Source: Odontocerum albicorne
Lineage: Eukaryota > Arthropoda > Insecta > Trichoptera > Odontoceridae
Assembly (NCBI GenBank): GCA_949825065.1
Contig: OX463854.1
Span: forward strand, 16,439,049-16,503,048
DNA length: 64,000 nucleotides
Reading direction: 5' to 3'
Shown here: positions 44,916 through 55,492 of the stretch, piece after piece
How the letters are laid out: the number at the start of each line of letters is the position of its first letter
How positions within the stretch are numbered: the stretch's first letter is position 1
Notes under the pieces: generated by a model
The model's input: only the letters and a program-made list of their open reading frames with translations
The model's database searches: none
What the model was told of the DNA's origin: nothing
Translations under genes and position numbers: made by a program

Positions 44916-46177
44916 ATAAATAAATAAAAATAGATATTTTATTTTTGTTTACTAGGCAATCAACTCACATTAGAATAATTTCTTGCCACCATATCAAAGT
45001 CACTAATGAAATTTTATGAGTCAATCCAGTGTTATGATGTCCATGATGAATACAATTTCAATATAACGAAAATATCAAAGATAGAAGAGTTTATACTCGT
45101 ATATACTAACTATATGTAAGTATTTCTAGTTTTACGAGTTCTCAGCTCAGTTTCACAGTATTTTCCCTAAGCATTGCTAACCTTTTTAATTTTTTATAAG
45201 TGACATATGATCTTGTAGCAGACAAGAAAAAACTTATTAACGTAGATTTGCTTGAAACGGGTAAGCATCAATAAATAGATGAAGCTGAAACTCCCATTCC
45301 TTCGGTTTCCTCGACCCTCTACGAGCCATTTAAAAATCTCAAACTTACTTTTGAGTGAAAACGAAAACTCAACACTAAGTACAAGTATATATAAATGCAT
45401 AAACAATATTTAGTTGTGGATATATAGAACGTCTTCTCGATTAGATCGCATCTTATAAATATAAATAAAATTGTAAACATGAGAAGTAATTTTTGTATTT
45501 TTTTATGTTAGCCTTAGTCGAATCACATATTTGTGGTCTATGTTCCATATATAACATTTTTGTATATAATTATTTCTCACATTACGAATTCCCGCTTTGC
45601 GAGCGAATTTTGATAACGAATTAATTCGTAAACAGGGAAACAGCTGTATTTATAAGAATTAAAACGCGACAGGACACCGATGTATTTTTAAAATCAAATT
45701 GTAATCCTACAAATCAGTCAACCTTGAAGGCGCATATTGCATTCAGTCAGATATAACAATAGCTGGAGTTCCACGAATGCCTTCATTGTTGTCTTATCAG
45801 TGCATCTAATCGACTGTTGCGGAGTGCTGTGTGTGAGTCAGGGCACCCGCATTTTAATACCAGTCTGTGTAGGTGGCATCTGCCAACAAGAATAGCCCTG
45901 CAGAATAGGCCATTGTCGACTCTGCGGGCAAGAACAACCCAATATCGACATGTTGCTGGATTTATTTTTAGAGGTATAATTTAATTATTGGGAATCTCTG
46001 TTAGGGTGTAAATAAAAGTATCTTCAAGTTCTGGTAACATTTTAAAATGGAGTATCTTGTTACAAGCAAATTGTTCACGTTATACGATTTTTTATTGTAT
46101 TGATCAACATTGCAAACATTTGCAAAGGTACGTAAGTGTTAAAAGTCATGTGTACCATATTTCTATAAATATAGACA
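44916..46177. other. No recognised gene
   Basis: 45740-45960 is less AT-rich (GAGTGCTGTGTGTGAGTCAG, TGTAGGTGGCATCTGCCAAC) but shows no motif that I can name. TACTCGTA at 45094-45101. Confidence 0.4.
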
Positions 46178-46660
46178 AGTATATCACGTTTTTTGATATA
46201 CTCATGCGGAATTAATTATCTTGAATGTTTATATTTAGTCAGTGTAAACCCTGTTTGTATAAATCGACTCAAGTACATCACATTTTTTGACATACTCGTA
46301 CGTAATTATCTTGAGAATTTCCATTTGGTCTGTGTATACTCTGTATAAATCTATTAAAGTACATCACATTTTTTGACATACTAGTACGCAATTATCTTGA
46401 ATATTTCCATTTGGTCTGTGTATACTCTGTATAAATCTATTAAAGTACATCACATTTTTTGACATACTCGTACGCAATTATCTTGAAAATTTCCATTTGG
46501 TATGTGTATACTCTGTATAAATCTATTAAAGTACATCATATTTTTTGAAATTCTCGACCGCAACTACCTAAATAGTTTTCATTAGGTCAGCTTTTACCTT
46601 ATTTGCATAAATCTAATCGAGTACCTTACCCTTTTTTTGACATAAACTCTGCGTTAATAA
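46178..46660. repeat. Satellite of about 86 bp, six units
   Basis: Units start near 46178, 46272, 46358, 46444, 46530 and 46620. The middle three are nearly identical (AGTACATCACATTTTTTGAC, CAATTATCTTGAA, TTTCCATTTGGTCTGTGTAT, ACTCTGTATAAATCTATTAA) and the outer ones diverged, the usual pattern of arrays homogenised by unequal exchange. Two units carry TACTCGTA. Confidence 0.93.
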
Positions 46661-47074
46661 TGTATTCTCTCTCATTTAGTAAAAAAAACCTATTTCTAAT
46701 CATTCATATTTTTCTACAATAAAAGTTATTGACGGTTGAATAAACAATAACACAAATAACACAGCCGTTAGGGTCGCGTACATAGTTGATCAGTCAACTT
46801 CCTAAATTTAACTTTCTCACTCGCTTATATTTTTACAGGTCACTTATGATGATGGATGAAATGTACACTTTATGCTTGTTTTTTTATCCATAACTAAATA
46901 TTTCTTAATCGATATGACTATTTTGATGGTGATCGATATTGCGAGCTATTCTTAGAATTGAGCTATTGAATCTTAAATAAAAGTATTTTGTTTACTTTAT
47001 GGCGACATATTGATTGTTTTTTTTTTCAATACAATAAACTTGACAGTATACTATATTTTATTCGTGTCACCATT
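46661..47074. other. No recognised feature
   Basis: Nothing identified. Confidence 0.4.
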
Positions 47075-47280
47075 GTTTTATCAATTAAGTGTACTACCGA
47101 TTTGAAAGGCATTTATCTTCTTCACTTCTTCACCAATGAAGAACGAAATGGTTTTTTTTTTTAAATATAATGGTAAAGAAATATATGGGTTAGTAATTTG
47201 TAAGAGGAAGGGGTGTGTCGACGGAGTCAAGAAGTTCGTGTTTAAATGGGAAACAGGTTGAGAAGAGGACTATTAAGTGA
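47075..47280. mobile_element. Hammerhead-family repeat, decayed arm
   Basis: GTACTACCGATTTGAAAGGC and ATCTTCTTCACTTCTTCACC align with 12636-12680 but lack the CTGANGA core. The interior GGGAAACAGGTTGAGAAGAG GACTATT matches 12729-12760. Confidence 0.5.
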
Positions 47281-47432
47281 GTTAATCTGATCATACATGT
47301 CAATTATAAAATATATTATATTCAATGCACATATTAGTGGAATACCATAGCAATTTATTGTAAAATATCCTAATATGGAACATTTAAACAATTTATATGG
47401 TCACAAACTTAATTAAGAACTTATTAGGAAAA

Positions 47433-47571
47433 CCAAAATTAAACGCTTTAATACTCGTAGTTCTGAATCCTTTATTTATTTGCTCAATGACAAGTGTTTC
47501 GCCATACAAAGGCCTTGTCAAACTGTCACTGAGTAAATAAATATGGAACTATCAAAGCGTTTAATTTTTGG
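47433..47571. mobile_element. Fold-back element of 139 bp
   Basis: Left arm CCAAAATTAAACGCTTTAAT ... TTTATTTATTTGCTCAATGA, with its reverse complement on the right, and a closing hairpin TGACAAG ... CTTGTCA. The arms agree apart from a few substitutions and TACTCGTA (47452-47459) in the left arm where the right arm has TA. Confidence 0.85.
47452..47459. other. Putative Minos-type excision footprint
   Basis: Left arm CGCTTTAATACTCGTAGTTC; right arm (reverse complement) CGCTTTGATAGTTC. A clean 6-bp insertion at TA. Confidence 0.68.
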
Positions 47572-48699
47572 ATGAAGTTCTGTGAATTGAATATCGAAAC
47601 CATAAATTCATTAAAGGTTTTTTAAACCTTTATATCCACTTTTGAAATGTTCTTTCTCTTTCTTACGATAAAATCTGCTTTATAGATTCTACTTATACGA
47701 CCTTATTGTTACGAGTCGAATTTCGAGCTCCTCGACCGAACTCTTAGTCAAGGAATCTGTTTTCTATTCCAAATACGTAACCTATTTAACCTTTAGGCTG
47801 TGAGATCCTTGGATCCTTGATGAAGGTGTCTCTAGTAAAAATCGAAGAATTAGCGCTGAATTGTTTTGGAATATTATTACCGTTGCTAATATTTTTCATT
47901 TGTTCAATTGATTTTGAATTCCATTTCTGCTTTTAAAACTTTGGCCCTTTTTTAAAAGATAAAAGAATTAGCAAACTTAGAATAGTATCAACAGTCATAC
48001 ATATTCCAAACGCGCCAGCACTTCACTCAATATCTACTAGGCACACCCTAAGTAGATAATTGAATTGAACGATAGTCAAAAACTGATAAAACACTGTTTC
48101 TCATTATAGAATTCCAGCTCCTGTCTTCATTGTGATCAAAACATCACCATTACTACATTTCGTTAAACACAAACTATTCTATTTAACGAATTGATGGCAT
48201 CATCCATGCGATTGTTGGGTTCAGGAAGGGCAAGCGTTATTAGTGCGTTGCCACTATAGAGGATCTATGATGTAGAGTTGGCAGAAATGACAGGGGGCAT
48301 CGTCACGTAATTCAATAATTGTTTATTGCTCCCAATGACGTCACGTGTCATCAACCTTCTCTTGACTATGGCGCCATGGATGATTGTTATTAATGGTGTT
48401 TTCAAACCCCATTATGTCCTTTCACAACGATACACAGTTGTTATTGAACTGTGTTATAGTAAAAATATGCTAGTAAATCGATATTCAAACTAACTATAGT
48501 TTTTTAGCATTTTTTTATGATTATGTGCGTTATATTGTGGGATGAACTTTTTGGTATGTCTGGAGTGATGAAGTGTGAGACGTTTGATTCACGTGATATA
48601 TACATATTTAATTGAGTGTCATTGTTTGTCAGGTTGATGAGAATATGCAACGGAGTTTTATATAATCAAACATCGGAAAGAAATATGGATTAATGTTTT
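47572..48699. other. No recognised feature
   Basis: 48215-48390 is a less AT-rich patch (CAGGAAGGGCAAGCG, GACGTCACGTGTCAT with a CRE-like ACGTCA core). No gene is recognisable. Confidence 0.4.
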
Positions 48700-48990
48700 C
48701 ATGCTATATGTCCTCAGTGAGATACAAGCAAAAGCCTAGTTTACTGGGGACACGACAAATGAAAGGCAATAAACCCAGATCCATTCCTTAATTTTATTCC
48801 TTAATCACAAATTTCATATATATCATATGTCCTAAATACTAAAACATTCACACTCCGCATTCTCGTACGTACGAGTACTATATATCCCAAGTTATCACAT
48901 ACATATTTCCAACCGCATTATTATCTCAACAACATCAAAATCATGTCCAACAACTCATCACACGCTCAACATCTGCATTAATTATTCACT
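48700..48990. repeat. Dispersed repeat shared with LINE-E-like copies
   Basis: CTAGTTTACTGGGGACACGA, AAATGAAAGGCAATAAACCC and AGATCCAT match 38050-38098; ATCTCAACAACATCAAAATC matches 11750-11770. Likely remains of the same retrotransposon family. Confidence 0.55.
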
Positions 48991-49164
48991 CATATACATA
49001 TACCATATAGAGACCTCGGAAAGCTACTCATATGTCACTCTTTCCCCATCTATATAGTAATTATATTTTTTATTGTAAATTATAAATAATATAGGACTTC
49101 GGATCGCTGTGCAAAACTGAGCTCTTTTTGTGTCAATTTTAGCAGTTTGGCTAGTATACTACAC

Positions 49165-49395
49165 CAGTGCTACTCAAACTTTATTGCTGGGTGGACCGGT
49201 ATATATTTCAGTCACCTAGGGACCGACTTAATGTTGTGAAGATGGGATGAGCATTTGAAAAGGTATTATAAAAAATGTTTTATTGAATTCAAAGAAATAC
49301 AGTATACCGTTACTATAGCTACAACCTGCCCTCGGATGACTAACTCCAGACCACGGATCGACACAAGTCTGCGGACCACCATTTGAGTAGCACTG
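49165..49395. mobile_element. hAT-type MITE
   Basis: Perfect 14-bp inverted termini CAGTGCTACTCAAA (49165-49178 and 49382-49395); 8-bp flanks TACTACAC and CACTACAT agree at 6 positions. Similarity continues as CTGGGTGGACC on the left and TGCGGACCACC (inverted) on the right. 231 bp, no coding capacity. Confidence 0.9.
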
Positions 49396-49517
49396 CACTA
49401 CATCTAAAGCCCGATGTGTTACTATCACTTATAGGAAAATCTACGTTTTTTTTTTAAATTCATCTTCCCTTGGTAAGTTTTCTGCGATTGTCTTACCTGA
49501 GTTTTTTTCTAAACATA

Positions 49518-49735
49518 TGCACGACCTCCGTGGCCTGGTTTGTGATACACCTGTCTCCTTACCCAGGTTCAAATCCCGTTGGAACCCAGATTTTTTTAAA
49601 AAGAATTCCAGTCTTGTTTTCACTTTAGGCCTATTTAACATGTTTCTGATTGGTTGGAAGAGATTACCACATGGCAATAAGTTCGCTACGTTGTACTGTA
49701 TACAACGAAAGTGTAATACAATGCAAAACAGATGC
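49518..49735 (+). mobile_element. SINE1, full length
   Basis: Head ACCTCCGTGGCCTGGTTTGT with B box GGTTCAAATCCC; body CCAGTCTTGTTTTCACTTTA, GGCCTATTTAACATGTTTCT; LINE-E-like tail GATTGGTTGGAAGAGATTAC CACATGGCAATAAG; end TTGTACTGTATACAACGAAA GTGTAATACAATGC. Reference copy for SINE1. Confidence 0.87.
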
Positions 49736-49844
49736 GGGAAAATACCTAATCTAATGACCACAGCCACTATCTTCCAATCCTTGTACTTAGATAGATTTAT
49801 TTAATATAATCTGTCAATAAAAACAGGTTCAAGAACCAAGTTAG

Positions 49845-49895
49845 ATCGCCCTTGAAGAAAGTCGGCTCTCTAAATATCCATATACTCGTATCATA
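49845..49895 (-). repeat. Mini-repeat R70, partial
   Basis: ATCGCCCTTGAAGAAAGTCG and GCTCTCTAAAT on the plus strand (inverse orientation), then TATACTCGTAT where other copies read TATATAG. Confidence 0.55.
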
Positions 49896-50569
49896 TTATA
49901 TTATTATTTATATTCGATTTTTCGTCCAATTGTGTCAATAAGCTGTTTCATTGAATATGCCTTATCAATGTTAACTTTACCTGAAACCAAATGTTCCTTA
50001 GGTTCTCCTAATTATTGCGAATTAACTGAACCCAAATGATCCATAGCCTGTTCTAATAAATTTGTTGTCTTTGGTTTTTGCGAGGGTGTCCATCAGTAAA
50101 AATATATTAAAACACTCATTAAAATTCAACGATAAACTTTTTGTCAAACATTAAGAAAAATATTTATGTGGTCAGATCCGTCGTAGCATTCAATATTTAC
50201 TATCCGGCGGAAGAGTTGGGACGTGCAAATAGAGAATATTATGAGTGTAATAAATAATTATTACCTTTTTTGAAGAGGCTGGTTCATTGGTATTCATGGC
50301 GCTTACTCCAGTCGCCTAGTCGCGTCATTTCATTGATAATTCTCTTAGCTCTCGACTAATTCACTTGTCGTGGAAACTCGGATGGAAATAATTCTCACAA
50401 TTATGTCCTCTTCTCAATCCGACGAGTTGTTTAAATTCCTTCGTGGTTTGGTTTTGCGATTTAAAAGATTTTTCGTTCAGAACCGCAGTTAAAGTATTAA
50501 AATATGTGTGGTCAAAATTTATATTACGAGTACATAAAAGGAAAAAATAAGTTAAATAAAAAACTTATT
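49896..50569. other. No recognised feature
   Basis: 50180-50450 is slightly less AT-rich; no motif found. TACGAGTA at 50525-50532. Confidence 0.4.
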
Positions 50570-50830
50570 TTATATTTTTGTGTTCACCACAGGTTTAATT
50601 TAGGTTCACAACTAGTTTCGAAGACCACCGTCTTCTTCGTCAGGTGAATATAAACTGAGTTGCTAAAATATAGTCTGTACAAGTGTAAATAACCTAATAT
50701 AAAAGAGGTGAGGTAGGAGAGTGAAGTGGGGAGAGATGTTATACAATGGTGAATGGGGCGTGGAAAAAATATGTGAAAGTGAATGTGAATCTTTAAGACA
50801 GGGGAGGGTTTTAAATTGGGAACATATTAA
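50570..50830. mobile_element. Hammerhead-bearing repeat, single arm
   Basis: TTGTGTTCACCACAGGTTTA, ATTTAGGTTCACAACTAGTT and the hammerhead, followed by an interior ending TTTTAAATTGGGAACATATT, which parallels 12720-12745. The second inverted arm is absent. Confidence 0.6.
50598..50655 (-). ncRNA. Hammerhead ribozyme, all core positions intact
   Basis: On the minus strand: TTCAC (stem I) - CTGACGA (50643-50637) - stem II GAAGAC-GGTG-GTCTTC, a perfect 6-bp hairpin - GAAA (50619-50616) - short stem III CTAG - GTT - GTGAA (stem I, 50609-50605). Cleavage would fall after GTT, between 50610 and 50609. Stem I continues after a 2x2 internal loop with TTTA/TAAA. The CUGANGA, GAAA and NUH elements are all present. 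Very short stem III is known from hammerheads in retroelements. Confidence 0.72.
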
Positions 50831-51299
50831 ATAAAATAAGTTTTTTATTTTCCTGATTTTTTCCTTTTGTGTAAAAAATAGCACCACAAAGTGAAACTAT
50901 AGTCTTTTCGAAGATTCATGAAAAAATTTATATTACTTATTTATTAAGATATATTGTAAATCAGTTATATAAATTAATTATTGTACGAGTAAAACTCAAT
51001 GCAGTTAAAATTTAGGTTGATACGCGTTTTATATTTTTAACTGATTTTGATCAAAACATTACGAGAGTTAGAAAAATTTTCCACGTAAAAGGTACTAGTG
51101 ATATTCTGTAACATTTAGAAATAAGTTATACACTCGTAAGTAACAAGTTAATAAGTACATAACATTAATAGATTATACATATAAATCATATCATGATATG
51201 CATGCATACCATCACCCACTAAATGTAAAGTTTATTACTATTTTCTTCATTATAAACTTGGGTTCGATTCCTATTAAAAGTTTGACTAGTGTACATCCA
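50831..51299. other. No recognised feature
   Basis: AT-rich. TACGAGTA at 50984-50991. Confidence 0.4.
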
Positions 51300-51530
51300 T
51301 ATTGCGTCCATGAGGACTCTAAACGGTGCTTTAAGATATTACCATCACGTCATATAACTTTTAGGGTAAGCAAAGTTTTTCATAATTCTTCACTTTCCTC
51401 AATCAAAATTTCTCCGACTATCTCCTTCCACTATGTTTCTGTCTAGCTCTGCATTATTTTCAGACATGCATATTCGTTTCGTTAATCTTTCACAACTCAT
51501 TCTCTCGTCAAAATATACATGATAAAAATG
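51300..51530 (-). pseudogene. LINE-A RT C-terminal fragment
   Basis: Minus-strand reading: a degraded MSCERLTKRICMSENNAE (about 51450-51510), then RNMVEGDSRRNFD. Same layout as the copy at 19420-19640 (CERFTK ... MSE ... GRRFLN). Frameshifted. Confidence 0.65.
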
Positions 51531-52494
51531 ACAGCAACTAAATTATAAGCGTGAATACAAAATTTCAACGTAGAATTTTCGATTATCCAGATTCACCACA
51601 ACAATGTAAAAACAAACCATTCTTTTTCATAAACCTTCGTTTAAAAATATAACATTTATTAAGTAGGGAAAGGATATTTTAAATTTGTTCAAACAAAATT
51701 ATAAAATACATATTTGGTATTAAAAACTATTTAGTTTAACACAATGTCTCTTGAGAAATATCTCATAAACTATTTCGAATCGATTTTGGAAGAGCAAGTA
51801 TTAACATATTTATCTTATGTTTCAAGTAACCTTAAACAATTTTGTGAATAGAACAAACAGCCTACAGTCCTTGTCAGGTTTGGTAAATATTTTTAATGCA
51901 GATGTTATTGAGCTCAGGAGGGTCCCTCTCAAGCGTTTTCTCAATCTTAGTTCTCGATTAGATAAAATTGAATGAATAAGTATTTTATTATAATTTGTTC
52001 TTTAATACTCCTTTTAGAGAGATTCTATTTTTTATTGTTGATTGAATTTAATTATTATTTCTGTAATATACATTGATATACTTATGAATCATATTTTGTC
52101 CTAATAATATCCTAAATAATGTCCTAAATTATAAGTTTTTTAAAACATTTCGATGTTTCATCTTTTTTTTTTTTATTCTTACTTTATCTAAAGGATATTT
52201 ACGATATCTAAAGAACATTTATGTTTCGTTAATAAAAAAATAACACTTTTATTTAGTGATGTCAAATAAAATTCCTATCTCATTGCTGTATTTTTTCCCA
52301 TTATATCGAAAAGCTATGTTGAAGGTCCTGATAAATGTGTTCGACCCAAATTATGACTCGACCATTAAAAGCAACGGATTTTCCCGAATACATTTGTAAT
52401 GGACCTCGATCGAAGCCATAATAAATCTTTCAGCAATTTCCTTTGCGCTTTTGACACATCACTCTGCCCGGCTCACGCGGCAGGCCGCTACGTC
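51531..52494. other. No recognised gene
   Basis: AT-rich until 52400. 52440-52494 is GC-richer and leads into the satellite. Confidence 0.4.
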
Positions 52495-53054
52495 GCCAGG
52501 CCTCATGCGGATTTTTATTACTGCCACGTCATATTCATATTCAATAACTCATTCTTGAATGAGTCCAATAATATTCATTTTTACCCATGTTTTAAAGGTT
52601 TAAGATTATATTATTCCAAGATACTATGATTGATATGCCAGGTCTCATGCGGATTTTTTTAACTACCACATCATATTCATATTCAACAACTCATTCTTGA
52701 ATGAGTCCAATAATATTCATTTTTAACCCATGTTTGAAAGATTTAAGATTAAATTATTACAAAATACTATGATTGTGATACCAGATCTCATGCGGATTTT
52801 TTTAACTACCACGTCATATTCATATTCAATTACTCATTCTTGAATGAGTCTTATAATATTAATTTTTAACCCATATTTTGAAGATTTAAGATTAAATAAT
52901 TCCAAGATACTATGATTGTGATGCCAGGCCTTATCCGGTTTTTTATAACTGCCACGTCATATTTAATAACTCATTCTTAAATGAGTCCAACAATATTAAT
53001 TTTTAACCCATGTTTTAAAGGTTTAAGATTTCATTATTCCAAGATCGTTCGTTA
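52495..53054. repeat. Satellite of about 143 bp, four units
   Basis: Units begin at about 52495, 52637, 52780 and 52923: GCCAGGCCTCATGCGGATTT, CCACGTCATATTCATATTCA, ACTCATTCTTGAATGAGT (an 8-bp hairpin), CAATAATATT, TTTTAACCCATGTTTTAAAG, GATTTAAGATTA, TTCCAAGATACTATGATTGT. The fourth unit is cut by the transposon at 53055, and its end (CTATGATTGTGAT) resumes at 54321. Confidence 0.95.
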
Positions 53055-54318
53055 CAGGGTCGTTTTATGTTCTAGGCCGATGTTTTTTTTTAATGACTTT
53101 TAAATGAAACACAATTTTATAATTTAGATTTAATTGATTGATTATATGGTCTTTACCATTATGTATGGAATAAAATGTCGGTTAAATGGCCGCCTCTGGC
53201 CGAGGCGCAAACGTGAACTCTTTCAAGCATATTTTTCATAACATTGTCGCAGACTTCTGGTGTTATTTCAGCAATTTATTTTCGAATGTTGTCCTTAAGC
53301 ATCGGAATTGTGGTTGGTTTGTTGGTGTACACCTTTCCCTTCAAGTACTCCCATAGGAAATAATCGGGGGCGGTCAAATCAGGGGATCGTGGGGGCCAGT
53401 CGATATCACCACTTTTTGACATTATTCGGCCGGAAAAAGTTTCTCGCAAAATTTGCATCGTAGCACGATCTGTGTGTGATGTAGCACCGTCCTGTTGGAA
53501 CCACATGTGATGTGGGCCCAATTGATCCAATTCGGGTACAAGAAAGTTTACCGACATGTCACGATAGCAATCACCAGTAACCGTTACAGCATTGCCTCTA
53601 GCATCCTCAAAGAAATATGGCCCAAGGTTACCGCCGGCCCAAATGGCGCACCATACAGTCACTCTACTAGGGTGTAATAGTCGTTGGTGTATCAATTGAG
53701 GATTTTCAGTGCCCCAATAGCGGCTATTCTGTTTATTAACAAAGCCAGCTTAGTCCAAATGTGCCTCGTCGCTCATGATGATTTTTTTCCAAAAATGATA
53801 GTCGTCTATACTGACCTGTAAAACCATAGCACTCCAATTTCGCCGCCGTTTATGGTAATTTTCCTGTAGCTCTTGTGTCAATTTAATTTTATGCGGATAA
53901 AAAAGCAAATCTTAACAAACATGATGGAGACATTCCCAATTTTTGTGCACGGCGTCGATGAGAGGTGTACGAACATTCACCAACACTCTGCCTCACTGCA
54001 TCAATCTTTTCTGGCGTAGGTTGGCTACGTTGAGGCCCAAATTTTGCTTTATCAAAATTATTCATTAAACGCTGAATGGTTGACCTGCTTGGCACATGAT
54101 TTAAACCAAAAAAAAACACGCAATTTTCTTCGCGTATTCACAATTGAACAATTATTTAAAAAATATTTAATAACATCAACACGTTGTTGCGGGGTGAAAT
54201 ATTCCATAATAAATTGGTATCAACCATTCTCTACGACTGTCAAATATTAATTGACAAATGACAGCCAAATCCAAATGGCGGCCAAACAAAATTGGCCTGG
54301 AACATGAAACGCACCCTG
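53055..54318 (-). pseudogene. IS630/Tc1-mariner type DD41D transposon, decayed
   Basis: Termini start CAGGGTCGTTTTATGTTCTA (left) and CAGGGTGCGTTTCATGTTCC (right, reverse complement), flanked by TA at 53053-53054 and 54319-54320; 1264 bp. Minus-strand frames: FTPQQRVDVIKYFLNNCSI (about 54150-54205), a helix-turn-helix (VPSRSTIQRLMNNFDKAKFG, 54020-54090) and a basic segment; after a frameshift near 53900, IMSDEAHLD (first Asp); LHPSRVTVWCAIWAGGNLGP; MWFQQDGATSHTDRATMQIL (second Asp) and WPPRSPDLTAPDYFLWEYLK with the third Asp 41 residues later. Stops follow HLD and at the end of DNIRK. The remaining C-terminus is ERVHVCASARGGHL. Inactive, but reads easily, so fairly young. Confidence 0.92.
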
Positions 54319-54449
54319 TACTATGATTGTGATTTTTTCAGGAAATCCACGAAACTTTACATATTTCATGGCATAAAATGAAAGATTAGAGCAAGTTGTG
54401 GAATTATCTGAGGAGGAACACAGATGATTTAACAGTTAAGATAGATATC

Positions 54450-55230
54450 GAACGGCGTTTAGTGATGACAAGAAACAAAGTCAATGGAGCATTAAAACAT
54501 ATATACTCGAACCGGACAGTATCAAAATCTGCGAAGATGATATTTGTTACGTGATGGACGCTTATCCTTTTTTTTCAGTCCATAAAGTGAACCCGAGGAT
54601 CGCCTGTCTTATCACCAGGATGCATATTAATCAATAGACATCTTAAAATAAATATTGTATCGTCTTAACTTGTTCTTGGGCAGCTACCTAACCCCTGCAG
54701 ATAAGTGAAACGCGAAGGAAGTAGTTTCAGTATATTTATCCGAAATATATGTTATTTGACCACATTTACTATTTGCTCCTACACTCTCAATTGAAAAGAG
54801 ATGAAGATATATCTTTCATCAAAATTAGTATATTAAGGGTCCAGAAGGCCCAAATTATTTAGGTATATTTGCACTAGGGAGGAACGAGGTCACTATGACG
54901 TTCCATCCCTTAAATATATCTCCGTGATATACTGAAAAGTAATCATTGTAATCGTCATCTAAATAAATTGTTGAAGAAAGTGCACATTTTCTATCATAAC
55001 CATACACAATAGTATTTTGGTGCCAACTTTGAGTGTAACGTGGACGTGGAAAAATGTTGAAAGTAGCCGAATAAATAAAAATACATGAAGTGACAATGTA
55101 TGACAGAATACGGAATGAAGTGACAAGTAATGAATCTGAACTTAAGGCGGATGTGTTAAGTAAGATGAAGAATAGTGCGTCGAGATGATTTGGGTATGTG
55201 GAACAAACTTGTACATTTATAACGAAAAAA
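54450..55230 (+). pseudogene. LINE-A copy split by an insertion
   Basis: Left part ERRLVMTRNKVNGALKHIYS, NRTVSKSAKM (54450-54545). Right part (from about 54985) has HNSILVPTLSVTWTWKN (about 55002-55050), then blocks for a degraded NEVTSNESELKADVLSKMK region and a broken RWFGHVEQ. Consensus continuity (KMIVHNSILVPTL) shows the middle is extra. Confidence 0.75.
54546..54984. other. Unidentified insertion of about 440 bp in LINE-A
   Basis: Interrupts LINE-A between KSAKM and HNSIL. The start holds AGTGAACCCGAGGATCGCCT, vaguely SINE-head-like on the minus strand. The inside is otherwise unlike anything else in the window. I could not find target duplications. Confidence 0.45.
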
Positions 55231-55424
55231 TAAGAATAGAGAAGAAAGAAGTAATAATAAAAAATATAAAACAATATTCTTAATATTGCCATCGACTTGG
55301 AGAATGGAGAGGTAGGGATGATAAATAAAATTCGGATTATAGAAAGGTACGTTATGCCATTGAAGAGAGATATAATGATTTTTAAGTCACTCTTTGAAGC
55401 AAGCCAATACGTACCATCATTCCG

Positions 55425-55492
55425 CCCTTGAGAAGAGTTTGCTCTCTAAACGGCGCTATATAGATTGTCCTTTCATTATTTTATTTATTATT
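55425..55492 (-). repeat. Mini-repeat R70
   Basis: CGCCCTTGAGAAGAGTTTGC, TCTCTAAACGGCGCTATATA and GATTGTCCTTTCATTATTTT on the plus strand (minus orientation). It directly abuts the 3' end of the LINE-A copy at 55493. Confidence 0.75.

Noticed and set aside
48330..48360. CRE-like ACGTCA regulatory site
   Set aside because: A six-base match with no adjacent gene has no weight.
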